Assembly: GCF_040412425.1 (NCBI RefSeq) | Contig: NC_089763.1 | Location: 57,852,587-57,916,586 of the forward strand | Length of the DNA stretch: 64,000 bases | Direction of reading: 5' to 3' | DNA from: Macrobrachium rosenbergii | Lineage: Eukaryota; Arthropoda; Malacostraca; Decapoda; Palaemonidae | Shown: one piece after another, positions 15,979 to 27,647 of the stretch | How the letters are laid out: every line of letters begins with the position of its first letter | Position numbering within the stretch: the stretch's first letter is position 1 | The notes under the pieces: generated by a model | What the model was told of the DNA's origin: nothing | The model's database searches: none | Seen by the model: only the letters and a program-made list of their open reading frames with translations | Made by a program: the position numbers and the translations under genes

Positions 15979-16079
15979 AAAAACTACTGAAGCTAGAGGG
16001 CTGCAATTTGGTATGTTTGATGATTGGAGGGTGGATGATCATCATACCAATTTGCAGCCCTCTAGCCTCAGTAGTTTTT
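15979..16079. repeat. 101-nt hairpin inside a probable dispersed repeat
   Basis: Two 37-nt arms (15,979-16,015 and 16,043-16,079) are reverse complements apart from one or two positions, with a 27-nt loop. The shared core is CTAGAGGGCTGCAA. Flanking sequence to about 16,180, with GGACAGAAAAAG duplicated and a small AGTTTTC/GAAAACT hairpin, looks like part of the same repeat copy. The fold is pre-miRNA-sized, but nothing shows transcription. Confidence 0.85.
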
Positions 16080-16644
16080 AAGATCTGAGGAAGGACAGAA
16101 AAAGTGCGGACAGAAAAAGACGGACGGACAGACAAAGCCATCCCAGTAGTTTTCTTTTACAGAAAACTAAAGAGGACCGAGGTGGGCTTGTTCAATTCAG
16201 CCATTTTCTTGTAATTCTTTGTTTAGTGACAGAAAGGTAAAAGAAGAAGAGCAAGATACTTGAAATGGAACCCTTCCTAGTCGTCGGAAAATGATTGATG
16301 TACAGCTGGTAAAATTAAAAAGAATGCTTGTGTCAAAAAATAAGATAACTGAAGTCTAGAGAAACACTGCCAGAGACATTAAAGGGGCGATGGCAGCAGA
16401 ATCTAGTAGTCAGCGAAAATAGACAAAAAGAAAATATTTCACAAACAGGAGCGAAACTGTTCTCACAACCACTTTGTCTGGAATGATTAGAAATGTCAAG
16501 GAAGGTGATGGTGGAATCGCCATTTGTTTTTGTGAGTGCAAATCAGCAAAATGGCCACCTACGAGGAGGCAGCTGCTGCCTATGAGTGGTGCGGACAGGG
16601 AGTAGACTGGATACAGGTTACAAAAATATCTGGAGAGACATGAA

Positions 16645-16648
<4 letters not shown>

Positions 16649-16718
<70 letters not shown>
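16649..16718. repeat. (TA)n microsatellite
   Basis: 70-bp TA run. Confidence 0.97.
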
Positions 16719-16721
<3 letters not shown>

Positions 16722-16739
16722 GTACATATACTGTATATA

Positions 16740-17650
16740 TAAGCCTAGTCGCTTACGGATGCTGGGCTACAGAAATCGTACTGCTGGCTTTAAGGTACAT
16801 TTTATGATTAAAAGTCTTTCAGTAAAGAGATACGAAAAAAAAAAGTCTAGAAACTGATAGAATTCAGAAGTAAATGAACCTGTATTCTCTCACATGTCAT
16901 TTTGTGAGGACTGTTGAAAGGCAGGCTCATGTTTAATCATCTATGGTTAATATGATTCAGTTCGTTCTGACTCACCGGTTTTCAAACTGTAAGCTGAAGC
17001 CTCGTGCACCTCGCACTGACACATTGGCTAGGAGAGGACGTAAAACAACTCTACTGGAAGATGTTCCCTAGTAAAATTACAGAAGCAAAAAACATGAAGA
17101 CGTTCCATTTGGCTTATTTGGACCTTTTCTTCACCAGAAGGGATGAATACAGTCTATGGATGTCAGTAATTAGAAAACAGGCAATGATAGTTTGAAGCTG
17201 ACGAGAAAGAACATTGCTGATAGACGCATACTTGAAGGAACCTGACGTAAAATGAATTCAGAGTTTACGTCGTCAGAGATTGTTTATTTTAACATCAAAT
17301 GAAGATGTTGTGAGTATATTATAAAGAGTCTTGTAACATTTTTCTGTACAATTTTTTAATAGCTTCGTGAAAAATAATGTTGACTAGCAAAAATAATGAT
17401 CCTTATAATAAGAACAGAATGTAATTATCTGATAGTTGTATCGTAGGCAGCTGCAGTGAATAATGTAAACATAGAATTATACTGAAATGTTGTTAGCCTT
17501 CTTGGTTTTATTTATTACTATGTGGAAATTCGACTGTGAGGATATGTTAGAAAGTGGGTAAAAAGTTTAGAACTAATTGAAAAGAAACCTGTAGATATTG
17601 CATGAAACAGTGTGAAGTCAGAAGAGCCAGAGTACAGTGTAAAAAGTTAA
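16740..17650. other. Non-coding DNA, nothing recognised
   Basis: Stops in all frames apart from a 63-codon frame at 17,004 without motif. Confidence 0.5.
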
Positions 17651-18023
17651 AAGTTACAGTTAGTTATATGGCTTAGTTTGCCTGGAAAAGGCTTCCATTA
17701 GCATTATTACGCAACCTCTTGACCAGAAGTCATTGTTTTTAAGCCCATAAAATAACATAATTCTTGATTAACTTGAATAAGAACAATCACTTGAGACAGC
17801 ACAGCATTTAAAACAGCTTTCTCCGAAAAATATGTCATTCTTCGTATCACTGTTGCTAAAGAGAGTACGCTGTGCTGTCTCAAGTGATTGTTCTTATTCA
17901 AGTTAATCAAGAATTATATTATTTTATGGGTTTAAAAACAATGACTTCTGGTCAAGAGGTTGCGTAATAATGCTAATGGAAGCCTTTTCCAGGCAAACTA
18001 AACCATATAACTAATTGTAAACT
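17651..18023. repeat. Near-perfect 373-bp hairpin (155-bp arms)
   Basis: The left arm 17,651-17,805 and right arm 17,869-18,023 are reverse complements with only a handful of mismatches, for example AAGCCCATAAAAT against ATTTTATGGGTTT. The unpaired loop is 63 bp. Such high arm identity implies a recent origin or selection. No coding potential, no obvious target duplication and no terminal motif tie it to a transposon family. Confidence 0.92.
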
Positions 18024-18318
18024 GAATAAGTAACGAGTATCAATTAGTACTCTCTGCGATCTTGGAAGAAGGTCTTCCAAATCGTTTTCAAGTAACTAAA
18101 AACAAACTTGGGAATATTTAGCAATACAAGAATGAAATGTGTTCGTGTTTGGAGATGCTCAGTAAAAAGAAATATTGGTGTTAATATGAATTAGAGCATG
18201 TTGGTCATTTGGCATATGGACACTTATACAAAATTTCGTTTTAATGTCCTGACGTTTCTATTTGGTATGCTTTATCCTTTATGCTTGTGATATTCAGTGA
18301 TCTCACATGAGAAATTTT

Positions 18319-18321
<3 letters not shown>

Positions 18322-18385
<64 letters not shown>
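18322..18385. repeat. (TC)n microsatellite
   Basis: 64-bp run, pyrimidine strand on plus. Confidence 0.97.
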
Positions 18386-18387
<2 letters not shown>

Positions 18388-20749
18388 GGTAGAAGGGAGG
18401 GGCCGATTCACATAAAGTGGTATACATCATTTAAACAGATGAGAATTTACAAGTCGTAAATCATCTTCCCAAGGGTCTGGGGCAAGAAGGATGAGGCAGA
18501 AGACGGGCACGGGCGGATGAGGGCAATCGGGTATACATGTGACAAAGTTTGTGAAATGTGTATTAGTCGGAATGCAATTTCACGTGAAATATCTCACACG
18601 TAACGAGGTTTGAGTGACGTCGCCTTCCATCCAGGATCCTCGGGGGTCCCTCGGCCTCTTGCCTCGGGGTCGTATTTCATGTAGAATTATTTCGTCTTGT
18701 CAGACTTGGCGGGTTATCATATTCAGTTGTGGGTTATATATTTCAGCAGGTTCAACTAATGGAAATTTTGGGAGGGTGGTAAATCACACGCCTGGCTGAT
18801 ATGACTTGCTTTCGGTTCATGATATAAGGAAAAGGAGTTGGGAAAGGGAAGGGAAGGAATTATTTACAGATCCTCTCACTCGCTTGCAAATATACAACGC
18901 GCACACATATGCGCGTGCGCGCAAACACACACGCACACTAAATAACGTTGAAGATTGTAGCCTGAAATGCTGTCCTGAATGTTTCATGAATGTTTCGGCC
19001 GACAGTTTTAACCTTATTTGTTTAAAAAATAAAAATTGATGACGATGTTGGAATGAATAGATGTGATATTGATACTGAAAGCTTATTTGTTTCCTCAAGG
19101 ATTTTACTGGAATATGAATTGTATATTTCAGTGTGTTTACCTGGCACAGAGCCAGTTAGGATTCCCGCGCCTCCCCGACTTCACTTTCTGCTTATTGAAA
19201 ATGGAAGAGAGGTTCATGAGCTGATGGAAGATTTTCATCCTCCCGAAACGATGTTTGGCTCAGATCTCAGACAGTAATTTCTACCTCTGGCCGCCTGCGC
19301 TCAAGTGGCACATAAGCGCCCTTAATGGCAGCAATTTTTATGCTGTTTCATTTCGTTTTATAGATTATTGGAGCTTATTCACTTTGAGGAATTTCGCTCT
19401 CCTTCTGCCACGTTATTCCTTCCTTTATTATTGAGGCGGCGTAAAGTGAGATTGAACATGTAGAAATCTTTCCATACACTCGTTATTCTCGTTCGTGTTT
19501 TTGTTTTCTGTTGAAGGATTGGTAGATGAAAACATGGCACTCTTCCTTTCTATGTCTCCCAGACTTTTCTCGTCTTTCCCATTGCACGGGGAAGCTTTAT
19601 TCAATAACCTCTTTACATTTCCAGTTTTTTTTTTTTATTGGACTTTTGGTTCATCTGATTTTTTTGTTCCTAGAAGAAAATAATATATTAAACTTCATAC
19701 ACTTATTAATTTGCATATTATTCTCTCTCTCTCTCTCTCTCTCTCAAGGGAATAGTATTCAGGAGGTTGGTTTATTGATTTGTTTGACATGAAAAACTTT
19801 AATCGCAACTGGTATGGTCATCGACGCCGTGTTCAGGTGAAAAATCGCAAAGTGGAAAATGAAATTCCGAGATTTTGTCCAAAACCAACAAGAAACTAAA
19901 TATGATTAAATAATTCATTGCATCAGGAAGAATATAAATAATCAAAAGAAAAATGTAGTCCCAAAACTTCTTAGTTTCAGAGGCTGAAGTAAACTTCATT
20001 GTCCTGATAATTGGTTTAACATATGTAGGCACAACAGAAATTTTTGCAAACTGTAGCAACTGCAGAATTAATAACTTGGTACCAGTAACTTCCAATTTAG
20101 AGCTGTATTTAGACACAGATGGTTATATGTTTAAAATGTTCTAATGTTTAGAATGCTCACGAAATTAGCCGTCAGAATTAAGGGAAATTACGGTCTTTGG
20201 CACTAGGAAATCAACATCCCTTGTGATATGCAGTAATCGTATAGAGACTGAAAGATAATTTTTTCTGTGAACCTTGTGAGGTTTTGGTCAGAGCAAACTT
20301 GAAGGCCTTCAAAGAAACATTTGCTGACTGGAAAGGCAAAAACATTTATTTTTTATCGATGTTTATAGATTAGAGGGCAGCTGTTAGAATGATTGTTTGA
20401 AATCAAATTAGAAAATCAGGTTAGAGCCCAGTGCCCGAGGTTAGGTTACGAAAGGTTTGTTAATATGTATCCCTGTTGAAATCTGATTTACTAATGTATT
20501 TTTGTGGTTTTGAGTGATTTTGTATTAATTTTTTTGCTGGGAATCAATAGGCCTAGTTTGTTTTTTAGAACGACAGAAAGAGGAGTAGCGAAACACAGAA
20601 ATAAGTGGTTTGTAAATTAATTAAAAACCAGAATCACTTGAAACACCAAATAAACTTTTAGGAAATATATTTCTCTGGCAACCCCGATGCCTGTTGTATC
20701 ATTTTGGTAAGTTCAACACAGGCAGCAAGGCTAGCAAGTACCAAATTGT
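18386..20749. other. Non-coding DNA with one short (TC)n tract
   Basis: A mixed CG/CA stretch lies at 18,898-18,941 and a short TC run at 19,722-19,745. Frames at 19,053-19,277 (+) and 19,799-20,116 (-) lack motifs and are not supported. Confidence 0.5.
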
Positions 20750-21139
20750 GTGTGTCTCATCCATGCCACTCTTGGAGCACAGGTTATGTCAGATATTAGA
20801 GAAAAGATCATTGTGGCTCCTCACCATCTTTTGCTGAGGTTACTCTTCATAGCCAACCATCAGGAGTGTAATATGAAAAAAGTCATAAAGTACGAGTCAT
20901 CAACTCATTCACCTGCACTCTTAGGCAAGACAATGTTGTCGGGAGAGATTAAAAAATGTCCCAATTCACCAATGCTTTGTCAGAGTTGTTACAGAAGATA
21001 TTTTCACCAACACTTATATAGTAAGTCATATCATGGTAAACACCTACAGCAAAGACTGAACATTCTCAAAATTTTCTCGGAGTGCATGTCTAGGGCACGA
21101 CAAGACGTATTTCTTGAGATCAGAAAAGGCAGCTGCTAA
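20750..21139 (+). CDS. Unrecognised 129-codon ORF, doubtful
   Basis: The frame runs from ATG at 20,750 to a TAA at 21,137. It has mixed composition with several Cys/His (SPMLCQSCYRRYFHQH) but no zinc-finger spacing that I recognise, no signal peptide and no membrane segment. There is no neighbouring exon or promoter that I can identify. It precedes the BEL/Pao element by about 500 bp and is on the opposite strand. It could be a relic of an older element or chance. Confidence 0.2.
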   Translation: MCLIHATLGAQVMSDIREKIIVAPHHLLLRLLFIANHQECNMKKVIKYESSTHSPALLGKTMLSGEIKKCPNSPMLCQSCYRRYFHQHLYSKSYHGKHLQQRLNILKIFSECMSRARQDVFLEIRKGSC

Positions 21140-21655
21140 GATTCTAACTTAGAATAATCATTTGCCTCAAAAAAAGCCGACAAGGTTTACCATTCAGTGT
21201 TCTTTATACATGTCATCTGTGGGCTCTGCTGTAACATACCGGCTTTTTGCAGGCAACTATTCTAGGAGAAGGACACTCCAAAATCAAACCAGTGGGAGGA
21301 AGGACCCTTCAGCCTTTGGTAGGAAACCCTTGTAAGAGAAGGTTGCTCTGAACACAAACCTTGTTCTCCAACCTTGGACTGTGCCATAGCCATTGTACCG
21401 TGGCTTTCCATGGCCCTGGGTTCAGGTTCTCATGCAATCAGCCATTTTTCCTCTGTTATGTTCATTTTTCTGTTTTTCTTAAAAAGTGTGTAGGACAGGC
21501 TGATGAGAAAGCTAAAGTTGCTTGGTGGATTATCAGGAAAACACATTCTTTATAATTTCTAATGCCATCGTGACTGCCTCGCCCCAGTTGTTGTGGCAAA
21601 CCTGGAAGGTTTGTTACTTGCCCTACAAGGTGTCCCGGCTCCACCTTGTCCACCA

Positions 21656-22406
21656 TGTCGGGAATTTCCTCGACAGACGTCACTATATTTTCTTTGTGCC
21701 AATAGACTGCATGATCAACCCACGAATTACGAAAGTGACTTAACACCCAAGCAAGGATAAACGAGTCATGTATCAGGTTTTTTACAATTTATTTACAAAA
21801 ATAAAACCATCTCAATCATCACCCTTACATAACAAACACACAAAAACCCCTAAAAAAACACACTAACTAACCTGCAATCTCCGTACCTGCAACACGAAAC
21901 AGATAGGCTACACAACTGCCCTCAAGCCTCAAAGAAACCACTGAAATTTAATGACAACTAATGCAATGCCACCGCAGCACACAAACGCCCAAACAGTTAT
22001 TCTTACCCAATCACTCTCATTACAACTACACAGGAGCACTCACAGTTACTCACACAAACCTCTAGGAGCCCAAACACACACCTCTACCAAGAATGAGATC
22101 CCTGGAGCAACAAGACAGAGACAAGCGTGCGACAGTCACACTTCCCTGTCCAGGCAGATGCTAATTGGGCCAACCTATTTTTAGTCACTCAGGCTTAAGG
22201 ACCCCAAACTCACAATAAATCACTCAAACAGGCAACAAGACGAAACATGACGTTGCATACTGCGGCCGTACGTGCATTTCAACAAAATTTGCAGTAACAG
22301 TCGTGCTTATGACATGCCTTGTCTAGTAAGTTCCCGCCATTCTGTGAGCCCCGTAGAATCGGGAGTTTGAAGCGAAAAAACCTGTGCACTGAACTTTTTC
22401 GTGACA
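21656..22406 (-). repeat. 3' LTR of the BEL/Pao element
   Basis: 751 bp, matching 29,173-30,031 from TGTCGGGAATTTCC to the terminal GTGACA. It lacks about 125 bp present in the other LTR (29,552-29,676). A G/T-rich tract on the minus strand just before it (22,407-22,430) is the polypurine-tract candidate. Confidence 0.92.
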
Positions 22407-22430
22407 TTCTCCACACCCCCAAAAAAGGTA

Positions 22431-23704
22431 GGAAGATTCAGGTGGAACGTACTAGTCAAGCAAACTCTAAGCGGACCATCTGCCAGAATTAGTCGTGGCC
22501 CAAACTCGTCTGCAGCACTACGAGACGAAGTCAGCTCTCGACTACAGTACAATGACATACAGAGTGATCACTCAAATGAAATTCAATATATATAATCAAA
22601 GAAAAATTCAACAGCAGACACGTGCGTTACATTACAATGTGCACAACAATAGCAATTATGGACACCATGGGTGTCACTAGCAACGTAAATCAATGGAACA
22701 TAGAAATCAATTCACTCAGCTAAGCAAGCAATCCAAGTAGTAATCAACAGAACATGTAATTTTGCTACAAAACCGACTAATTAAAGTAAGAATTGCAACA
22801 GTAAGGAATTAGTCCCAAGTTAACCAATGAAGGTAAACTTGGCAATAAGGAGATTACATACATGGAAATGATTCAGTGCAATCAACACAAGGCAATGCTC
22901 TCATCAAGGCATTGTCGACATCAGTACATAATCATGAGAAATCAAAAAGCATCAATAATATGCATGAGACATCAAAAAGTATCAATAATAAGCATGAGAC
23001 AACAGAAAGCATCAATAATAAGCATAAGACATACCAAAAGCAAGGCCCCAGTATAAATGGCTACGTCAGTAGTAATCAGTGATATAATACATGCAAGTTC
23101 AAATAAGCATAGCAACTCAATGGCCTAATGCACCTCATGCAATGGCAAGATTCACAGCTATCAAATGCAATACATTAATTGTTTACCACTCGACCTTTGT
23201 ATTTTGTCGTCTGTCGTACAATTAAGAGATTTACTGCTCTGACTAGCAGTGTACAGGTCATGGTCTGTACGACTTTGCATGCTTCATTCTTGTTCATACA
23301 AACTCACAATTGCTCCTGCAGAGTCTTGAGAGGAATCAACTCTGGTTCCTCTGGGTGATGTTGAGGCACAATCAGATAATCACACTTCCTTCACTACTGT
23401 GGATGTCCCTAGTAACCGCTCCTGTCGCATACTGAGGCACACCCACCTACGACGCTATGCTTTCAAATCCCTTCCCGACTTCCACACCTTACAGTTCGCC
23501 TCGGGCTACGATGCCAACTATTGCACAGTTCCATCTCGAATCCACTCTGCCATTCTCCGTCTCTGCTCAGTGTCAGCTCTTCTTCTCAGCCTCGATGCAG
23601 TCTGTTCCAACACTTCATTCTGATCCTGCCTATCATCACCTTCATCCCTATCACTAGCTACCTCTCGATCATCGATCTCGAGTCTATCAGTTTGGTGAGT
23701 GATA
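22431..23704 (-). other. Non-coding 3' region of the BEL/Pao element
   Basis: Lies between the integrase C-terminus and the 3' LTR. No env-like frame is seen. It contains a 30-bp tandem repeat at 22,934-23,036 (about 3.4 copies, unit starting ATGAGACATCAAAAAG). Confidence 0.7.
22934..23036 (+). repeat. 30-bp tandem repeat
   Basis: Copies start at 22,934, 22,964, 22,994 and 23,024; the unit contains ATCAATAATA and the copies differ at a few positions. Confidence 0.9.
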
Positions 23705-24022
23705 TTACCTAATCTCCTTGTCATTATCACTGTCATCACTCTGCTCTCTTACCTGCATTCCAGTACCTTCTTCTTCGTCGGCCTCGTGCTCACTCAGCTC
23801 AAGAGGCACAAGGTGTTCGACCGACCTCAAGGGCTCTTCTCCTTCAAACAGAACCTTCACAGAATGCATCACCCCTTTCTCATCAGGATAAATCTCCACT
23901 ATTTGTCCCAGGGGCCACTGACTTCTCTTGCTGTTGTCGGCCTTTACCAGCACAATGTCTCCGACATGCAGCTGAGTAGGCGTTCCCTCTTTGCAATCAT
24001 GTCTCTCTTGAAGAGACTTCAA
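23705..24022 (-). pseudogene. BEL/Pao integrase C-terminal domain
   Basis: The minus frame encodes the domain that follows the integrase core in BEL/Pao polyproteins (known as DUF5641): VGDIVLVKADNSKRSQWPLG and then LVPLEL. In this family it is a small beta-rich domain of unclear role, probably DNA-binding. An acidic tail (HEADEEEGTG...DDSDNDKEIR) ends the polyprotein. Its start Met is just the first ATG after a break; it should be continuous with the core at 24,023-24,750, from which it is separated by stops. Part of a dead pol gene. Confidence 0.85.
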
Positions 24023-24750
24023 ATACCCATCCCTCTAGAGGGTCTTGAACCTCTCCAGAGTCTCCATTAGACGGAAGTATTCATGACAAAGCTGTCGGGT
24101 GGTTAATGTGGCATACATTTCTTCGTGAGGCACTACGGGAGGCAACAGGCGAATCACATTGCCCTAGATGAGATGGGAGGTGTCAGGATCTCATTTTCCC
24201 TGGTGTTGCCGGCATACATCAACATTCTGTTATTAATCACTGCCTTGGCTTCCTTGATGAGGGGTCCTCAGTTGCTCCTCTGAAGAGATGGCGCTTCGCA
24301 ACGTCATGGCAAGGGTCCTCTTGACTACTCCCACCATCCTCTCAAAGAAACCCCCCTTCCAGGGAGATCGCGGGGTCTGAAACGTCCATCAAATCCTGCG
24401 CTCATGCAGGAATTGTTGAGTGACATCCTCCTCGTATACCTCATGCAGGAACGTGCTGGCTGCTCTGAACACCATGACGTTGTCACTGTATATCCTCAAT
24501 GGAGTGCCACGGGTTGCAGCGAATCTTCGAAGTAATAGTACAAAGGTGTCTGCATCCAGCCCGCTGCAGTAGTCAATGTGTACTGCACGGCTGGCCAGAC
24601 AGGTGATGATGAGGAGGTGTCCTACCCCGCCCTGTAGCCTTCAAAGGCCCCATGTGGTCTACTTCCATTTTCTCAAATAGGTGAAGTAGTCGAACTCGGT
24701 TGGCTGGGAGTGGAGGAGGCGGCAGTCATCGTAGAAGAGGCTTGAAGGCG
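24023..24750 (-). pseudogene. BEL/Pao integrase catalytic core, broken
   Basis: Minus-strand translation in shifting frames shows the DDE core landmarks in order: VDHMGPF with a first Asp (about 24,655), IYSDN with the second Asp (about 24,485), and GGFFERMV with the catalytic Glu (about 24,345), then VKRTLAMTL and INNRML. The spacing suits a retroviral-type integrase that would insert the cDNA into the genome. Several frameshifts and stops interrupt it. It joins the zinc-binding domain upstream (24,754-25,413) and the C-terminal domain downstream. Confidence 0.8.
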
Positions 24751-24753
24751 ATA

Positions 24754-25413
24754 TTACAAGCTCTTCAAACTTGGCGTCCAACATTCCTGCTGGTAAAGGG
24801 TCATTAGTATATTTACACCACAGTGCATGTGTGTTACGTGAAGGTGCTCTAGATAAAGCACAGCTAGTCTTCCTTTATGGGGCAATAACACCAGCTGGCT
24901 TTTACACGACTCATAGTTCAACAATAAATTACTAGAATGAATGATACCTTCTTTCAAAGTTAAATTCAACTGACAAATGAAATTATCAATGTGTTTAGGT
25001 TCACGCACACCATTTTCCAAGCGATCACACACAGTTGGGGAATGGTGCCTTTGCTCAAGGTAAACTAATTTCAAAAATGGATCAGCGCTACTATGCATGA
25101 ACTTTAATATGTATTGCATTACTCTCATCATATACATGAAATCCACCCTACTTCCCTCTATGTTCCAGAGTTCGGCAGGTTTGAACAGGCTTCCTTCTTC
25201 ACGCAATTTTCTAAGGGCGGCAGTTACGGAGATGTTGCATAGGTCACTTACAGCAGCTTTGCTTACAGGTGTCACTAGTTCTCCAGGCTGGCATAAATAG
25301 TCAGGGCCTTCCTTCCAAAGGCGACTCCGTTCCAATTCCTCAGAGCTCACCCCCGGGTCAAGATGTCCGCCAGGTTGCAATTGGTGGGGACATACTGGAG
25401 ACCAAATCCACAC
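24754..25413 (-). pseudogene. RNase H end, spacer and integrase zinc-binding domain
   Basis: The 219-codon frame begins within the end of the RNase H region (LDPGVSSEELERSRLWKEGP, matching the usual NPADLxSRG...LWxxGP segment). It continues through the linker with DLCNISVTAALRKL and reaches a HHCC-type integrase N-terminal domain (VLYLEHLHVTHMHCGVNILM, then LYQQECWTP). The His pair and following hydrophobics fit; the downstream Cys pair is not clear. The frame closes at TGA near 24,754 and the core continues in other frames. The initial Met is not a real start. Confidence 0.8.
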
Positions 25414-25487
25414 TCCTGCTGAATAGAGTAAATCTCCCCAACCCTATTCGAAATGAATGTATTCTTATTTCCCTCCCTGCTGTCTAC

Positions 25488-25979
25488 TCAGGCCATGGCA
25501 ACTTTACTGTCTGTCCACACAGTTACATTTTGAATGTTTAACAGTCTGCTTAAATGCTTGCCTAACCTGAACCCCAAAGTTAAGGCTAGCAATTCTAGTT
25601 TGGGAATTGTTAATTTAGCCTGCTTCCTAGGAATCACCCTCATTTTAGACATCAAGATGTTACTTTCCCCTTCTTCCCTTTGTAAGTATGTTACGGCTCC
25701 ATAAACCTTGCTAGAGGCAGCAGTAAACACATGCAGGTCACAATTCCCCACCTTGACTCCCCATTTAAGCTTTAGCGCATGAATTGATCTGAAATGTTCC
25801 AATATCTTCTTAGCTTTCTCTTGGTTGCTTATACTCAATATGTCATCCCAACCTACTTTCTCTTCCCACAAATCTTGCAAAAACATCTTACCCTTTACAA
25901 ACACAGGACTAACCAACCCCAGAGGATCAAAATTGGACACTAGCAAAGACAGTACCCTCCCAACTCTAATCCCCTGCAA
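25488..25979 (-). pseudogene. Pao-type RNase H region
   Basis: Contains the signature of the region between RT and RNase H in Pao elements (VLSLLVSNFDPLGLVSPV, then FLQDLWEEKVGWDD). RNase H follows: CDLHVFTAASSKVYGAVTYL, TIPKLELLALTLGFRLGKHL and VTVWTDSKVAMA. RNase H degrades the RNA strand of the RNA-DNA hybrid during reverse transcription. The first catalytic Asp, normally in a (C/T)DAS motif, reads TAAS here, so this copy looks catalytically dead; the Glu of KLELLA and the Asp of WTDSK remain. The frame ends at 25,488 and resumes in another frame. Confidence 0.85.
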
Positions 25980-26020
25980 GGTTTAGACTTAACAAAATTC
26001 CCCTCTATCCCAACGCATCC

Positions 26021-26341
26021 CTAGAATGGATATCTGTTCTGGCTCATTCCCTCCGATCCTTCTGCAGTGTTACTTGGCCACCTAGTCAGTGGGATGTTAG
26101 CTTCATCTAGCAAGGTTTTTACTTCGGCATAGTTCTTGTCCATCTCCTCCAAGGTTGTACAGGTACCCAAAACATTGTCTACGTAAAAGGATCTAATTAA
26201 TTCTTCTCTTCCCCTCTCTTCTAAATGGGTTCTAAGTACCTGTTCCAGTAGATAAGGACTTGTTGTGACCCCAAAAACAACTACTTTGAATTCATATGTT
26301 ACAATCTGCCCATTTACTTTTTTCCACAAAAAAACATGCAT
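26021..26341 (-). pseudogene. Reverse transcriptase, second half (palm)
   Basis: Shows the FGVTTSPYLLEQVL motif typical of BEL RTs (family form FGxxSSP) and FYVDNVLGTC, the YxDD box with Asn at the second position. YVDN may be a tolerated variant in this superfamily, so I do not count it as proof of inactivation. The end, TLLDEANIPLTRWPSN, matches the segment after the palm. The frame overlaps the preceding RT fragment by about 50 bp, marking a frameshift near 26,300. Confidence 0.85.
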
Positions 26342-27420
26342 ATTTTACATCTCGAGGGTCTAAGATTACTCGTTGGAAGGCTTTGGAGATATCTGAGGTG
26401 AGAGCGTATAGCTTCTCTCTGAAACAAATCAACAAATCGTACAGTAGCTTGACCATGTTTGGCCCTGAATACAAACAATTGTTAAGTGAAAGTTCACTCT
26501 TAGCCTTGGTGGAGGTGTTGAAAACTATGCAGAGAGGTGTCGTAAGACTTTCCTTTTTAACGCCAAAATGGGGGAGATAATAGCCCTCTACCTTTGTGCT
26601 CTGGACTTCCTCTATGAAGCCAGCTTGTAAGTAAGTCTGAAGGACTTTTTCATAATCCCTACAGTAACCCATATCTTTTGCGAAATGTCGCTCTAGCAAA
26701 TGCAATTGGGCGAGGGCTATGTTATAGTTGTTACTTGGTCTGTCTGACCTGCGGAAAGGCAGACTAACTTGGTAACCTTGCTTGGTTTCCTGTATACTTT
26801 CGGTAACTTTGTCAACGGCAGCACGTTCTGAGATCGTAAACTGTTCATGTGGCACGATTCCTATCGTGTCCAACCTCCACCAGGCGTCTACATCAGGTTC
26901 AGATTCCGCTATTCTACATATCCTCAAGTTACAAACTTTAGCTACGTTAACTCCCTGCAAAGCCCACTGAGGTACCCTCCCATAAGGCGTGATCCCATTA
27001 TGTGTGACAAAAAGACTCACCCCATCAATGTTATCCATACCAATTACAAAGTGATTAAAATAATCTGCCCCAATCAACAAGTTTACATTCTTCAACACAT
27101 CCCCTTTAATTTCAACATCAGCCATTTCCCATCCCTTCTCTTGCAGATGATTCTTTATGTTGACAAGTCCGATGTTGTGGATTGGAATGTTCACGTTATC
27201 GTGTACTTCTAACTTTGTGCGGACCACCCTCTCTCCCAGATGGATACGACATGCGACTACATCAAACTCTCCCTCTACTACTTGAGACCCAAATGGTGCA
27301 ATGTTCAGTGCCACGCACTTGATGACAGGTAACTTTAACTAGTGTGCCAGCCAACTAGAAATAAAGCTGCGTTAACCGCCGGTGTCTAAAAACATGCGCG
27401 CTGTGTGTGGTACCTCTTTT
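26292..27420 (-). pseudogene. Aspartic protease and RT N-terminal half
   Basis: A 340-codon open frame (27,314 to 26,292), with upstream protease sequence in the same frame interrupted by two stops. The active-site motif MFLDTGG lies at about 27,375-27,395, and a TAA follows it directly. Then come the protease body (NVNLLIGADYFNHF) and RT with YLPHFGVKKE, RIVFNTST-like CIVFNTSTKA and TSDISKAFQRVIL, where the first catalytic Asp (motif A) is present. The protease would mature Gag-Pol and RT would make cDNA. The frame shifts near 26,300. Confidence 0.87.
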
Positions 27421-27647
27421 GAGTACAAAGTTGCCGTAGCACTTGCATTTACACATGGTTTCGCATTTTTTTATTTGACTGGGTGTCTCGAATTTATGTT
27501 AGCTCTATTCCCCGGACGTTCTTGCCCTCGATTAGTGACTGGTTGTGACAATACATGAGGTGGCAACTATCTGGTGGTAGGTTGGTTGGATGAACTCGTG
27601 CCGTGTTTCATATAACTACTTCAACCTTCACAAATGAGACTTTGGTG

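Noticed and set aside
19799..20116. 105-codon minus-strand frame with hydrophobic segments
   Set aside because: AT-rich composition, no motif, no neighbouring coding sequence.
22307..22558. An env-like gene in the 3' part of the BEL/Pao element
   Set aside because: The frame straddles the LTR boundary, is short, and shows no signal peptide or transmembrane segment.
22934..23036. CRISPR-like array from the 30-bp periodicity
   Set aside because: Units are contiguous with no spacers and lie in a eukaryotic retrotransposon; it is a plain tandem repeat.
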